64,000 nt of DNA, taken from NCBI GenBank assembly GCA_002205965.3, contig NADL03000037.1, positions 248,001-312,000 on the forward strand. The letters are read 5' to 3'. The position numbers and the translations under genes are program-made. Below the pieces are notes generated by a model that saw only the letters and a program-made list of their open reading frames with translations, had not been told where the DNA came from and made no database searches. The stretch is from Kappaphycus alvarezii (Eukaryota > Rhodophyta > Florideophyceae > Gigartinales > Solieriaceae). Numbering within the stretch: position 1 is the stretch's first letter; every line of letters starts with the position of its first letter. Below are positions 35,172-46,833 of this stretch, in pieces.

Positions 35172-36835
35172 CTACCCAACAGGAACTTTGTTCAACAAAT
35201 CCTCCACCACCCTTCGGTATTCACTCTTCATCCTAACGCCCCGAAACTCCTTTTCTAACGCCTTCTCGTAAAATATCTGCACCGTGGGACTCCCTGTCAC
35301 TCCCGCCGCCTCAGCAATCTCTGGATCCTTTGTTATGTCAATCTCTACATAGTGCACCCTTCCCTCTAAAGACCGCACCACGGCATGCAACATCGGCTTC
35401 AACTGTCGACAAGGTCCACATCCCGGGCTCACGTATTTCACAATGAGCGGTCTCTTGCTCTCATGATACAACTTGCGCAGAGCAAATTGCCCTGAATGCC
35501 ATGTCTCGTCAATGTCGTAACTCTCCTCATCATCAACCTTACCTTCCGCCCGTCGCTCCGCCTCTGACTCCCTCTGCTCCACCTCTGCCCTCGCTGGTGC
35601 CAATCCCAAATCCTCTTCATGATGGTATTCCCTCACTAAACCTTTCGCCGTTAGATATTTTTCCGCGGCCAGTGCCGCCATACATCCACTCCCCGCCGCC
35701 GTGACAGCCTGTCTCCACTCTGAATCAGCAACATCCCCCGCCGCAAACACGCCATCCAACGGAGTTACCGGTCCCCCCTCTTTAGTCACCATGTACCCTT
35801 TGTCGTCAAACCTCAACCGACTGGTACCCCTTAGGAATCCCGTATTTGGAGTATGACCAATCGCATAAAACATACCCCTCACCTCAATTACTTCTTCCTT
35901 GCCACCCGCCCTCTTCACACGCACCCCCTTCAGCGGTGACCCGACCCTCTCCACACCATTTCCCCCCCCGCCCTTCTCCCCAAGCGCCTCCACGACAGTG
36001 GTCCCGAAATGCACTGTAACACTAGGGTGATTCCTCACCCTATCCTGCAACGTCTTACTCGCCCGCAATTCTTTTCCTCGAACCAACAAATGGACATGTG
36101 CCGCATACTTACACAAGTACACCGCCTCCTCACACGCGGAATCTCTCCACCACCCACCACGGCCAGCGACTGCCCCGCAAAGATAGGCGCGGCGCCATCA
36201 CAAATTGCACACGCCGAAATCCCGCGACTCCAAAAGGTCTCCTCCCCCGGCACCTGCAACCGCTTCGCCGACGCCCCAGTAGCCACAATGACTGCATGTG
36301 ATCGTAATTCGCCTGACATGGCGGTGGTAATACGAAAGGGAGTGGTATCCAGATCGACAGACACCGCATCATCGGAGAGCATCTCCGAACCCCATCGTTG
36401 CGCTTGTCGACGCATTTGGGACATGAGAACGGGGCCTTGAATGCCGTCCGGGAAGCCGGGGAAATTTTCGACATCTGTGGTGGTCATGAGTTGGCCGCCG
36501 GGAACGCCGGTGGTCATTCCTTCGAGAACAACTGGTTTAAGGTTCGCGCGACCGGCATAGATGGCGGCGGTGTAGCCAGCGGGACCGGACCCGATGACGA
36601 CAAGGTTTTCGACGGGGCGCGGCGGCGACGCAGTGGCAATGGGGTGGGTTGGGGGGCGGGTACGTGGGCGGGTTCGAGGGGCTGGGAGGGTCAGGGTGCG
36701 GCAGGATAGGGGGAAAGGGGTGAGGCCAAAGGCTGGAAGGGTCATTGTGAGAATTTGGACGGGGGAGGAAGGGGCGGAGGGATGCGGGAGGGTAGGGGAC
36801 GCTCCAAAGCAAAGAGGTGATCTGCTGGATTCCAC
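35172..36835 (-). CDS. NTRC: NADPH-thioredoxin reductase C (NTRC), plastid type, one frame break
   Basis: Bifunctional redox enzyme: an NTR domain fused to a thioredoxin. It passes electrons from NADPH to 2-Cys peroxiredoxins and other plastid targets. The 36835-36035 frame starts with a Ser/Pro/Arg/Thr-rich leader of about 70 residues, transit-like; M31 is an alternative start. FAD site GSGPAG lies at 82-87, [20 protein letters not shown] follows, and the redox pair is C209-A-I-C212 in CAICDG. The 36122-35172 frame holds the NADPH part ([13 protein letters not shown]), [11 protein letters not shown], the FAD motif [20 protein letters not shown], and a C-terminal thioredoxin with CGPC in [15 protein letters not shown]. 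The two frames meet near 36140, inside the Gly-Gly-Gly-(Asp-Ser) motif, where GAGA in place of GA shifts the frame. It is otherwise complete, so this could be an assembly error. Confidence 0.9.
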
Positions 36836-37536
36836 TCACGGGAGATATCAGAGATCGATGCCACTATGAATGAATGCGAGTGCCGTCGACCAACTCACCG
36901 GAAATGCAGTTGACAATGTTCACAGGGCTTGATCATTTGTTCGTTGGATAGGATTGTGGTACTACGTAGAATCGGGAAACATGCCATTGCCTTAGTCGTA
37001 GGGATTATCCCGCAAGAATTTTAATTTTGCAGTGGAATTGACGGGCATTGAACGGGTGCAAGATGGCCACACAAAACGGGTGGAGGTGAACCATTTCAAA
37101 ATGACAATTCGTAAAGTCAAGTTGGTAGACCTTTGAGCCACATGACTTGATAGGCAAAACTACTGTACTGTACAGTACTGTACTGTACAATATTAAGAAA
37201 AGTATGCTATGGCGGCAAAAACAAATATCAGTAAAGGTCTAGCTAGCGCTGTAACGAGAGGCGCAAAGTAACGTCTGGCAGAGGCTGCACAACAGTCAAA
37301 GGACCCCGTGGGTGCCCTATGGGTGCTTCGGCTGTTAGCATACGTACTGTATAGTGCTTGTGCCAAATTTTGACGTCCTATTTGGAAACATAGGGTTCAG
37401 ATTGAATCGAGATTTTTGTCTCTTGACCTTTTCAAGCTGTTGATGTTGAGGCAAAATCATGGATAATTTGCTGTATTTTTTCATCTTTTATCACTGGTGT
37501 ACAGTCCAAATGTGCAACGTTGCAAAGTACATAAAA
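36836..37536. other. Upstream region of NTRC and spacer
   Basis: No gene seen. A dense TACTGTA/TACAGTA array lies at 37161-37189, and a single unit near 37345. Confidence 0.4.
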
Positions 37537-38547
37537 TTAAATTGGAATTGGGTGGCTAACCTCTGCGTATTGCGATGCGCGACAAATTACGGATGCTGCA
37601 CATGTTGACCAGATTAAGTAGCTAAGCTTCTGATACAGGCAAGTCTTCACTTCTGCAGTCCAGCATCCACTACGAGATGCTACTGCTGCCGCGTATGTCT
37701 CTATAACCTTGGATGTTTTCAAAGAGGGTATTCCTAACGAGTCGAAGGCTAGTGATGCAAAATCCCACCCTAGCCTTGATCGTCCCGGCATTGCCTCGCC
37801 TAGAATCGCTGCCATTTTCGTAGCTAAGTCTCTCTTCTTCCGCTTTCCTGCTGCGTATGCAACAGCTCGCGCTTCCCGTGCTGCCATTGACTTATAGCTC
37901 TCTTTGAACGGGGATGATACAGTCACGTCATACGCCACTGGGAGAGGGGACTGGGTGTTTGTTGCATCAGACCTTGGGTACACCAGAATGTCTGCGTGTC
38001 GCGCGTTCAGTCCAGGAAGTAGGTACTTCACTTCGTATTGAACGCTGACTCCTGCTGCCTTGAACAGCTCCCGGCCAAGTACCTTTACCACCGCTGTATG
38101 ACGGTTGGTCCATCCGAGACCTTTGTTGCATAAGTCTGCTGCATGGTCTCCTAGAACGTCCATGGGCCTGTGGCACTCCGCGCACCGCAGCGGAGCAGTG
38201 TCGTCAAACACGGGCACACCCAGATGGCGACGGAGCATTACTGTCCACATCTCGTCGTTGGTTCGGTTGACCGCAGACGGATGCGCAGTGAGGAACGCTG
38301 CTCCAGGCGTCCCCATGTATGCTTGGCGGCGAATCCTTCGCCGAATATCTTCTTCCGAGTGCGTTGCGGGGTTGGGGAATCTTGCCCATTCATCATCCTT
38401 CCAGAAGGACTTTGCTGCCGACTCGCACCAGGCTCGATACAGGACGTTGTGTGGATTATCGGGCTTTATTGCTGTATCGTTCTCGACATTTTGTAAAGTA
38501 CAGATGTACAGTATGCAGTACTGGTCTTCATGAGGATGTTTACGCAC
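37537..38547 (-). CDS. RLE-type LINE tail, copy 5 (longest intact frame)
   Basis: 336 uninterrupted codons. A helical region (DIRRRIRRQAYMGTPGAAFL, then RRHLGVPV) leads into a zinc knuckle with C122, C125, H135 and C140 (CAECHRPMD, GDHAADLC), R149-H150, and the catalytic-type pair RHADILVYPRSD (183-194) and VAYDVTVSSP (204-213). A Lys/Arg-rich helix (AVAYAAGKRKKRDLATKM) and a degenerate C-terminal block follow. In other copies the first motif is R-P-D; here it is R-H-A-D. No reverse transcriptase is found upstream, where a Copia LTR begins 220 bp away. The intact frame is notable among decayed neighbours. It is either a recent 5'-truncated LINE insertion or an expressed RT-less nuclease-like gene. 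Confidence 0.6.
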   Translation of the reverse strand: MRKHPHEDQYCILYICTLQNVENDTAIKPDNPHNVLYRAWCESAAKSFWKDDEWARFPNPATHSEEDIRRRIRRQAYMGTPGAAFLTAHPSAVNRTNDEMWTVMLRRHLGVPVFDDTAPLRCAECHRPMDVLGDHAADLCNKGLGWTNRHTAVVKVLGRELFKAAGVSVQYEVKYLLPGLNARHADILVYPRSDATNTQSPLPVAYDVTVSSPFKESYKSMAAREARAVAYAAGKRKKRDLATKMAAILGEAMPGRSRLGWDFASLAFDSLGIPSLKTSKVIETYAAAVASRSGCWTAEVKTCLYQKLSYLIWSTCAASVICRASQYAEVSHPIPI

Positions 38548-38768
38548 TCACTATTTCGATTTCAATAAATCTCAAACACAAAGACCCACTTTCTGCGCAA
38601 CATTGAGAGTAGTTTCTCTTGATAGCTTACAGTAATATCACACTAAATGCATTAAAAATTTGGTTAAAAATCGATAATTTACTTGCAAAAATGGTATCCC
38701 TACTGCCAATTAGTGAATAGGAACGTAAAGTTGAGCAAATACACAATGCATGCGCAAATGCAAATTTT

Positions 38769-39182
38769 TGTCGTGAATTCCAAGGTTAAAAAGCAGAGTG
38801 GTGCTTGCGGGCGACTCTGAAAAAACAGAAGTGTTTTGGTAGCGGGGTCTGAGTTGAAGATGGAGGAATTGGTTGCTCCCTTCACTCACCGCAGTGCGGC
38901 AATCGCACTACTTACACGCAATCCCGGCACCGTCGATTAGCCCCAGCATGCGCGGGAAGTTGTGTCTACTAGGATAACAATCTTTACAGTATCCATAAAT
39001 ATTTACTGTAGTAAATATCTATACAATCTGTGGCCTAGATAGACCTGAAATATATATATATATCAATGGAATATCTACTGTATAGGTAGAGTAGAATTAC
39101 ACCCTCGTAAAAGGGTACAGGGGCGTAGAATACAGTATAGTGTAAGATGCGCGCAAGACGCATATGCGTAAATTTTTTCTAT
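38769..39182 (-). repeat. LTR (3' LTR in element orientation)
   Basis: Near-copy of 45776-46190. Both contain GGAGGAATTGGTTGCTCC, a TA-rich block around 39050 and GATGCGCGCAAGACGCATAT near the other end. Confidence 0.85.
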
Positions 39183-42100
39183 ACTCCCTCTCTCTCGCCA
39201 ATATTCTTCCTCTATTATACATCCGATCGTAGGATCCATTGTTCATCTGGTAAATCACATTTCTTTTGGAAAAGTACTCTGATGAGAGCTTCGCATTTCC
39301 CAATCTTCGTAAAACCATCAGCAGGATTGTTCGAAGGTCGCACAAAGCCGACATGACATATCTCATTCCTCTGGTACGCATGACGTACAACGCTTACGTC
39401 TATCATCGATCGTTCCTTCAAGGTTGAAGAGCACTTTGTGATCAAATCGAATAGGCTCTTAAAGTCCGTGAACAATGATAAGGGTATCTTTGTTCCCAGG
39501 ATTGATTCTAGGTCGTGCTTGATTATATAAGCCGCATCAAAAGCGTCAGCGAAGGCGTAAACTTCCGCACCTAGGACAGAACGCGTGACTCTTCGGCTTT
39601 TGAGACTCGAGTATGTCAGTACAATGCACCTGTCAGATTCGTCCGTAAGGAGCACAATGTAACTTAGTTGCGATGTGTTGTCATTATTATTGGAGAAGGA
39701 AGAGTACCCGTAAACCTTTAACCTCAGTGTGTTGAAGTCAAGATTATAGTACTTGAGAGGTACAAATGGGTCCTTCTTCACGTGCAGGACAATTCTATTG
39801 ATGCGATTAATGTCGTCTTTAGAGAACCTACTCTCAGTTACATGAGCGGCCATATTGAATGCGCCACATATCTCCGGCCCTGTGTGCGTAAGCCTGGCTA
39901 GTTTGTTTCTTAATGACCTAAAATCCGAGAATTTTCCATCAGATTCAAGTATCTTGAGACTCTTTGAATATTGGTGTTGACTGAGCTTGAAGCCAAAATC
40001 GGTTTTTGGGCTCTTACACTCGCAAATATGGTATCATCGTACTCCCTCTCTCTCGATATATAAATTTGCAAAGCGTCAGTTTCTTAAACTGATCATTACC
40101 TGTGGGTTGTTAAGCGCACACGAGCAGATCAAGGTAGAACTGTGGTTGAAATTTTGGTTGAGACTGGCTGGGTTAAGCCGGACGCTCCAAACCAGGGTTT
40201 ATATAGAACGGAAGATAGCTACAAACTAAAGGAAAATGCAGTCTAACAGTAGCGAATTCAAAGGTTTTCCCGTCAAACAGCCCTGACGGTATCGTAAGTA
40301 GCGCTTTCAGAGTTGTAGTCGGCACGAGTGACATACTCTTACAAGATGTAAGAAGTACATTGGTCCAGGCGGCATGAGATAGCAAGGCAAGTTTTGATTG
40401 GTAAAGCAATGATATAATATCCCAGTGTGCAACTCGTCCGCAACTATTCCAAGTTTACCAATGGGGTCAAACGCTGTGTTCAGAACTGTAAGGAAAGTGT
40501 AATGACAGCAAAGTGCCTAGTAGCCCTGGTTGTAAGGTTACCAGTGGTTTGAATCTACAGTACAGTAGATGCAGTGAATTAGTGTAAAGCTGTACGGTCT
40601 GTGAAGGGAAATGCAACGTTACCGCAGGCCAATGAGTCATCCACGTAAGTTCCGATCATCCCTATCAGTTCAGAATTTTCGTGTTTGGTAAACACAGAAA
40701 GATCACCGTTGGCAGGCTTCATTCCTAAGTCCTGCGTTAAGTGGAGACATATAGTCCTGTTTCAGTAGTCTCCGGAGTCCGAAAGTCCGTACAGGGGCTT
40801 AATCAGCTAAAGCAGATATCCATCAGGTATCCCGAGATCCTTAGGAGGTTTCAAGTAAAAATTTCTCAAAAGGTTTCCCTTGGACTGCGAGTACGCCTGT
40901 TTGACGTCTTGCGACCATATGTCGAATCCAAGTATCGCTGCTACGGATACTGGAATTCTCGTTGAACTTTGCCTCATAGTTGTGGCATCGTGGACTAGAA
41001 ACCTTTTTTCTTTGTCCTTGTATCCCTGACCAACAAAACCTAGCTTTCGGGTATTCCTCCTCGGTACCCATATTATTCACAGAAAGCACAAATCTTCCAG
41101 TCAATATGTTGGAGTCGGCGGGTACATCCTTTTTCAATACTTTCTTCCAAGTGCCCTTCTTAATTAGCCCTTGTAGTTCTTTATCTTTGGCTTCCCTAAA
41201 GGCTCGAGAGTAGCACCTAGGATCCTTGGGATGGAATACTTCGGTAACATGGGTTCCAATCAAGACCCCCAAGAACCCCATGTATCATCGAAGTAAGGCT
41301 TTACCTGTGCCCTAGAGTGTTGAACCTCTGATCCATTACGATCAATGAATACTTGCTTACCTTCAATACGAGTGATATCGTATGGCCCCGTTCACTTTTA
41401 TGGTCTAGCATTCTCGCGATACGCAAGTACTTTCTGTCCCTCCCTTTAACTCATGTTTTGAGGTATTTGGTATCTGGCAGTTAAATGAGGTCTGGACTCT
41501 CAATTCAGATGTTATCGTTTCCATTTCCGCCAGAGCCATCTGTAGTGCTCTCATTTGATCAGCCTGGTTTGGGAGTTGGCTATTAATAGCGGGGAATCTT
41601 AGCATAGTACCGAACACAAGAAGGGATGGAGCTAATCCGTTGGAGTTCATTGTATCATTCGTTGCTTTGATACTAAGCGTTAAGGCGAATTCAGGCTCAA
41701 CTTCTGGCTCTGAATACCTTATTTTCTGTTATACTCGGCGTAGAGGGGAATTATATCGTTCCCTTGGTCCAATGGAGTTTTGGCTCTCAATGCCCGACGA
41801 GGAAAGCTTAATTCCGCTTTCCTTCATAAGTTCCTTCTATGATCTCGATACGAATTGACTTCCCTGGTCGACGGACATCCGATCAGGGTGGCCTGTGTAT
41901 ATGGTTGACCAGCACTCAAGGAAGGCGTTCCACCCTGCCTGTGTTGACAGACTGTGCAGGAATATTGCGTTCGAAACGTGCGTTTGTGTGAAGACTACAT
42001 GCGGTACAGGTAAATTATCGAGATACGTCATATACAGGGAAATATCCTGATTGAAAACTATGCCGCTTGGTATAGTAACTTGGAACGATCTTGGCCTTGG

Positions 42101-44499
42101 CTCAAAGCGCTGGCATGTCTTGCATGACTCGCTGATCTCATCGATTAATTTACGAGTCTCAGGCGTTGCCTGCTCTGGCTTGGCTCTTGATATCAAATTA
42201 AATAATTTCCTTGCCGAGGGATGGAAGAAGTGAAGGTGGAGACGCTTCATCTGATTCCTTGTCAACAGTATCTCATTACAATACAATTCTGCGTACAGGT
42301 GTCCTCCCTTCGGTAAAATTGGATTTTTCCAATTTGCCGACTTAGATACAAGTACGTTGTCGACGTTATCGACAATCAGTTTATGAGATTCGAGTATCTC
42401 TAGTCCGATCAGTAACGATATGTTTGCATCGACCACGTCCACTTTGATGCATATGGCGCCGCCATCTGGGGTCGGTATCTTCACAGGTATTTTACCTATA
42501 CTTGTAAAAATGCCATCCCCAAATTTGAAGTGTGTGTTCTGCGGTCGTCTTTTGAATATGATTCCCACAGGTCTACAGTAGGCATTGGCTTAAGCTTTTC
42601 CAATGACCGATTTTGAGCCCCGGTGTCGAGGCACATTCCGTGAAATTGCTCCGCGCGACTCCCCATTCTGATCCTGTCGGTGATGACATTTAGTGTTTCG
42701 TACACGTTTGGATCTGAGTGGAAGATGTCCCGATTTTTCTGATCTCTCTTCATCTTTCGAGTTGGGGGGCGCAATAAAAATCCATTTTGGCGCTTTGATT
42801 CCGAATTTTTCACAGTTTGCCCTTTCGTAGGAGTACTTCGGCTTTTTTGAGTACTCCTGACCGAAAATCCTCCAGCACATTTGATAGGGAGGGGCATAGT
42901 GATCCGGAACGGGAGAATCGTGGAAAGAATTGCTCATTAAGGTTACTGGGCTCTTCATGTAAATCATCTTGTGACATCTGCCCGTCAAGGTCGTTTGATT
43001 CAAAAATCGCTATCCATGATGTCGCAAAAGAAATCTTCAGCGGACTGGGATTCATTACTTTCCGAGTCATAATCATCAGTACGATCGTCATCACTATTTT
43101 GATTATCTAGCTCGGCGCAAAGCTCAAAGAGAACCCGTTTCGAGGCCTTTACAGGATCCTTCGAGAACCTCTGTTGGTAATATTGTACCGTACGAGTAAC
43201 ACATGTGAGACAGACTTGGGGCAGTCAGATACTTTGTGCCCGGGACGACCACATCCCCAGCTGCGAAGTTTGCTAGTTTCCCCTTATTTATTTGTAGGGC
43301 GCCTATCGAAGTTCGGCCTTTGCTTGTACAGTGTCGTTGGTGTACTATGCGTTTCATATCTATGGCTCCCACGGACATTGTTGGGACGTCGAACATAGCG
43401 TCCCTGTCCATTATAGAGAGCCTCCGAAACTCTACTGCGCAGCACTAAATCAATCTCATTTACCGAAGAAAAACGAAGACTTTTCTGATCCCTCATTCGT
43501 CCCAATTTCTCTTCCTGCTCGAACTGCACGGCGGCGATCAGCTGGCCGTAGAGGGGTTGGTAAGAAAGATCACCTGTGTTTGACCGACTGCAAGCATCCT
43601 TAGTCCAGGAGTATCCAATAACAGCGGATTGAAGGTACTCCATTTTGTGCATTTCAGATCTCGCGTGTTCTGGGGGCCTGAGGTGTAAGTTTCGATATCT
43701 CTTCATGAATCCTTTCAATGGCGTCACTTACAGTGCAGTTCGGAGTAATGAAGTGGCCAATTTTTAGGCTTCGGAGGTACGACGCTATGCGGTTCTGGAG
43801 AGATGCCGAGTTTCATTCTTTGTCCAACACTTTGATGGCCTGGCGGAAGTCTTGGAAGTTTCCCTCCACATGTCGATTATAGAAACGTTTTGCGTTGTCG
43901 GTAAGGAGGTGGTGTAGGTATTGAAGGCGTTGCATCGGCGTTAAAGAATAGTACTGACAAGCATAGCCGTACTCCGAGAGATACTCACTCCTACATTCGC
44001 CTAGGACCGCAGAGAATTTCTTGTCTTCGTCTCTAAATCTCTTAGATATATAATGAGATAATTTGTCCTCAGATAGGTGACCTGAGCCCGTAGAACTGCC
44101 ACTAGACACCCTCTGATACGATTTACTTCCTGTAGACTGCGGACTACCTATAGATAAATGGGAATCAATGCATCTCAGAGCGGTCAAGAGATCAGTATTG
44201 CAGTATATAGTTGACGAAATTGTTTTGAAGAACATCCCTGACTCATTTGACACTGTGTTGATTCCCTTTGTCGTAAGGAAGGCCGAAAACCTGCGCAATA
44301 GTGTCGTATTAGATCGAATAGACAGACCAAAGAGTAGCGTAGGGGGATAGCCGGCAGAGATGAGATCCTTGAGGGCTGCACCGTTCAGAGTGGTGGCTGC
44401 CTCATAGTCACGAACACGCTCAGCAAACCCGCGCTGGACGTCATTATACTGGCCGATACCTTGGCCGAACGTCATTCTGTTTCGTATATGAAAAAAGAG

Positions 44500-44740
44500 T
44501 CAACTCATTTCCCCCCATTTTTATGTATTTTCTTTCGTTATTTTTTCCCTTTTTTGTTTTCTTTGTTTTTGAGTCCCTTCGCCTGGTTTTTCCTTTACAC
44601 GTGTACTTTCTGGCTCAAAATCCTTTTTTAGAGGGGAACCTCTTTTGAGTGCAGTATACTATACTCTGGGATTTTTAATTTTTTAACTATTTTTTTTTCA
44701 TTTTTTTTGGCAAAGGTTTTTTTTGAAATCAATACCAAAC
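44500..44740. other. T-rich untranslated stretch in the Copia fossil
   Basis: Long runs of T on the + strand (A-rich in the element's sense) between gag and the leader ORF. No coding signal. Confidence 0.4.
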
Positions 44741-44896
44741 TTACTGTACTAGATCCAGTCGCGCAGGTAGACTACACTAAAGACTGTCTGCCAACATGGC
44801 CTTATGGGCCTTTACACTAAGATGGCGCTCTAAGTGAGAGCGGCTTTCGAAGCTCTTGGAGCCAGTCTTACAGTAAGGTTGGTCCTTTTTGATAGC

Positions 44897-45613
44897 TCAG
44901 CGATTCAAGTACTTACGGCTAAGGGGACGGTCGAGAAATGTCTTCTGGCTGTTGCAGGTGACGTCGCACAGCTTACAGTTCCTCTTCGCCTTAGGTCCTC
45001 GCGAAGAAGTCTTCTTAGAAACCCCGGCTCGATCAGCAAGGCGGCGGCCTTGCTTAAGGCGCTCTCGAATCGGAAAACGACCCTCTCTTTTTGCCAGAAC
45101 TCTCTTGAATCCGTTTCGTCGCGTACGTGGCACACGTGGCACACAAGGCAGCTCCTTATTCGCTTCCGAAGCTTGATTCGAAATAGGGGTCTTTCGGGTT
45201 CCACTTGTCCCTTTTTCAGTGGACCTTCCCTTAACTGCTGAGACCTGATTGGTAGCTGCTGCAAAAGAAGCGTTTTGATTGGTCGAAGATCTCATACGTG
45301 TCGAAATATCGTTCGAAGTGGGGGTTTTCTTGGTTCCACTTGGCATTTTTGGATTGGTCTCAACTGCATTCTGATTCTCCAGATTAGGGACACGTGGCAG
45401 CTGGAGAGGGATATTAGAGTTCAAAGAGCTTGCTGAGAGCGTGACTGTTACCTTAGCGCAGTTGCTGCTGTTGACGGCTCGCAACCAGTCGCAGAAGGAG
45501 CTACGACACTGCTGAACACTAACCATCCGGGCGGGTCTGGATCTAGACGCAAGCAGTGCCGGGCCTTGCACAGGGCGGGGCACTATGGCGCTTTCTGGTT
45601 GATGTGCGGGCAC
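44897..45613 (-). other. Extra ORF in the leader of the Copia fossil, with a zinc-finger-like end
   Basis: A 238-codon frame lies between the 5' LTR and gag. It is rich in Ser, Thr, Asn, Lys and Arg and ends in KRNCKLCDVTCNSQKTFL, which resembles the first half of a U1-type C2H2 zinc finger as seen in nucleic-acid-binding proteins. Copia elements usually have no ORF upstream of gag, so this is either captured host sequence or a lineage trait. It belongs to the fossil and is described only as such. Confidence 0.5.
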
Positions 45614-45775
45614 TACCAGGTGTTCAAAGAATAAAAGAGGTAATCGTATGGTTAGAATTTGCAGACTTACACGTAGCTCTAAGCAACACTGTAAACCGTA
45701 ACTGATAGGTTTAGTTTCACTGAATAATGCAAAAAACTACTTTTAAAAAACCTGAAAACACGGATAAATCCGGAT

Positions 45776-46190
45776 TGTCGTGAATTCCAAGGTAAAAATG
45801 CAGAGCGGCGCTTTCGGGCGACTCTGAAAAAAACAGAAGTGTTTTTGCTAGCTGGGTCTGAGTTGAAGATGGAGGAATTGGTTGCTCCTTTTACTCACCG
45901 CAGTACGGCAATCGCACTACTTACACACAATCCCGGCACCGTCGGTTAGCCCTAGCATGCACGGGAAGTTGTGTCTACTAGGATAAAAATCTTTACAGTA
46001 TCCATAAATATCTACTGTAGTAAATATCCATAGACTCTGTGGCCTAGATAGACCTGAAATATATATAAATATCAATGGAATATCTACTGTATAGGTAGAG
46101 TAGAATTACATCCTCGTAAAAGGGTGCAGGGGCGTAGAATACAGTATAGTGTAAGATGCGCGCAAGACGCATATGCGTAGATTTTTCTAT
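45776..46190 (-). repeat. LTR (5' LTR in element orientation)
   Basis: Partner of 38769-39182. The element's transcript would start here and run toward lower coordinates. Confidence 0.85.
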
Positions 46191-46833
46191 ATTTTTCAAA
46201 TTAATACAGCACTCTCCGCTTTCCGCTTCAGTGCTTCTCCCCCTGCCATGCTACCTACAATTGGAGTTGATACAGCTGGCAGATGAGGGTGCTGATGGGG
46301 TAATGCGAGGTGTTACTGCAACCATTTACGGGGGGGGGGGGGCGGGAGCTGGTGTAATACATGAGTTTGCGGCGGGGTGGAGGTGGAGATTGTACACAGG
46401 TAATTGGGGGGGGATGGGTGCTGGGCTAGTGCGAGGTGCTGCGGGTGGTAGGTGTGGCCTGATGGGTGTCGCTTGGGGGTTTAGGCTGGGAGCTGTGACT
46501 GTGGGGTATCACTGGGAGGAGTGGCTTGGGGGGAGGGGAGGGTTGGGAGAGGTGGCAACGACGCTTGTTGCGATAAAGCGTTTGGGTTTGCTTGCGCTTT
46601 TCGCTAAGTTCGTTTCCAATGGAATAGAGGCTAATTTTTACGCTGCGGTGATGCGCGGCGCCTTCGGAGTGCAGTGGATGCATCTGAACATGTACATTAG
46701 TCAAGGCTGCGCATGACCAGAAGAATGAGCCGTAACAATCCTTATTTCATCTCCATTTCCCGCCCATTATGCCCCATAGCATCTTTAACGTCCCGAACCA
46801 GTTCTCTACTATGATGCGGTCAGACGATATATT
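46191..46833. other. G-rich spacer
   Basis: Contains a run of 12 G at 46331-46342 and a strongly G-rich + strand to about 46560. A long + open frame (46156-46716) is Gly/Ala-rich and probably reflects composition only. The minus strand is C/T-rich. Confidence 0.4.

Larger units (their letters stand above)
38769..46190 (-). mobile_element. Ty1/Copia-type LTR retrotransposon fossil with paired LTRs
   Basis: Direct repeats of about 415 bp (38769-39182 and 45776-46190) bracket a minus-strand interior. The parts in transcription order are: a leader with an extra zinc-finger ORF (44.9-45.6 kb), gag (43.8-44.5), protease/knuckle region (42.5-43.1), integrase (41.8-42.6), reverse transcriptase (about 40.2-41.3) and RNase H (39.2-39.85). 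ATTTT sits just outside both ends (38764-38768 and 46191-46195) and fits a 5-bp target duplication. The LTRs differ at roughly 6-7% of sites by eye, so the insertion is of moderate age. It is broken in roughly ten places. Confidence 0.85.

Noticed and set aside
46156-46716. 186-codon + frame rich in Gly and Ala
   Set aside because: It spans a run of 12 G and a G-rich region, so a lack of stops is expected from composition. It also begins inside a Copia LTR and shows no domain.
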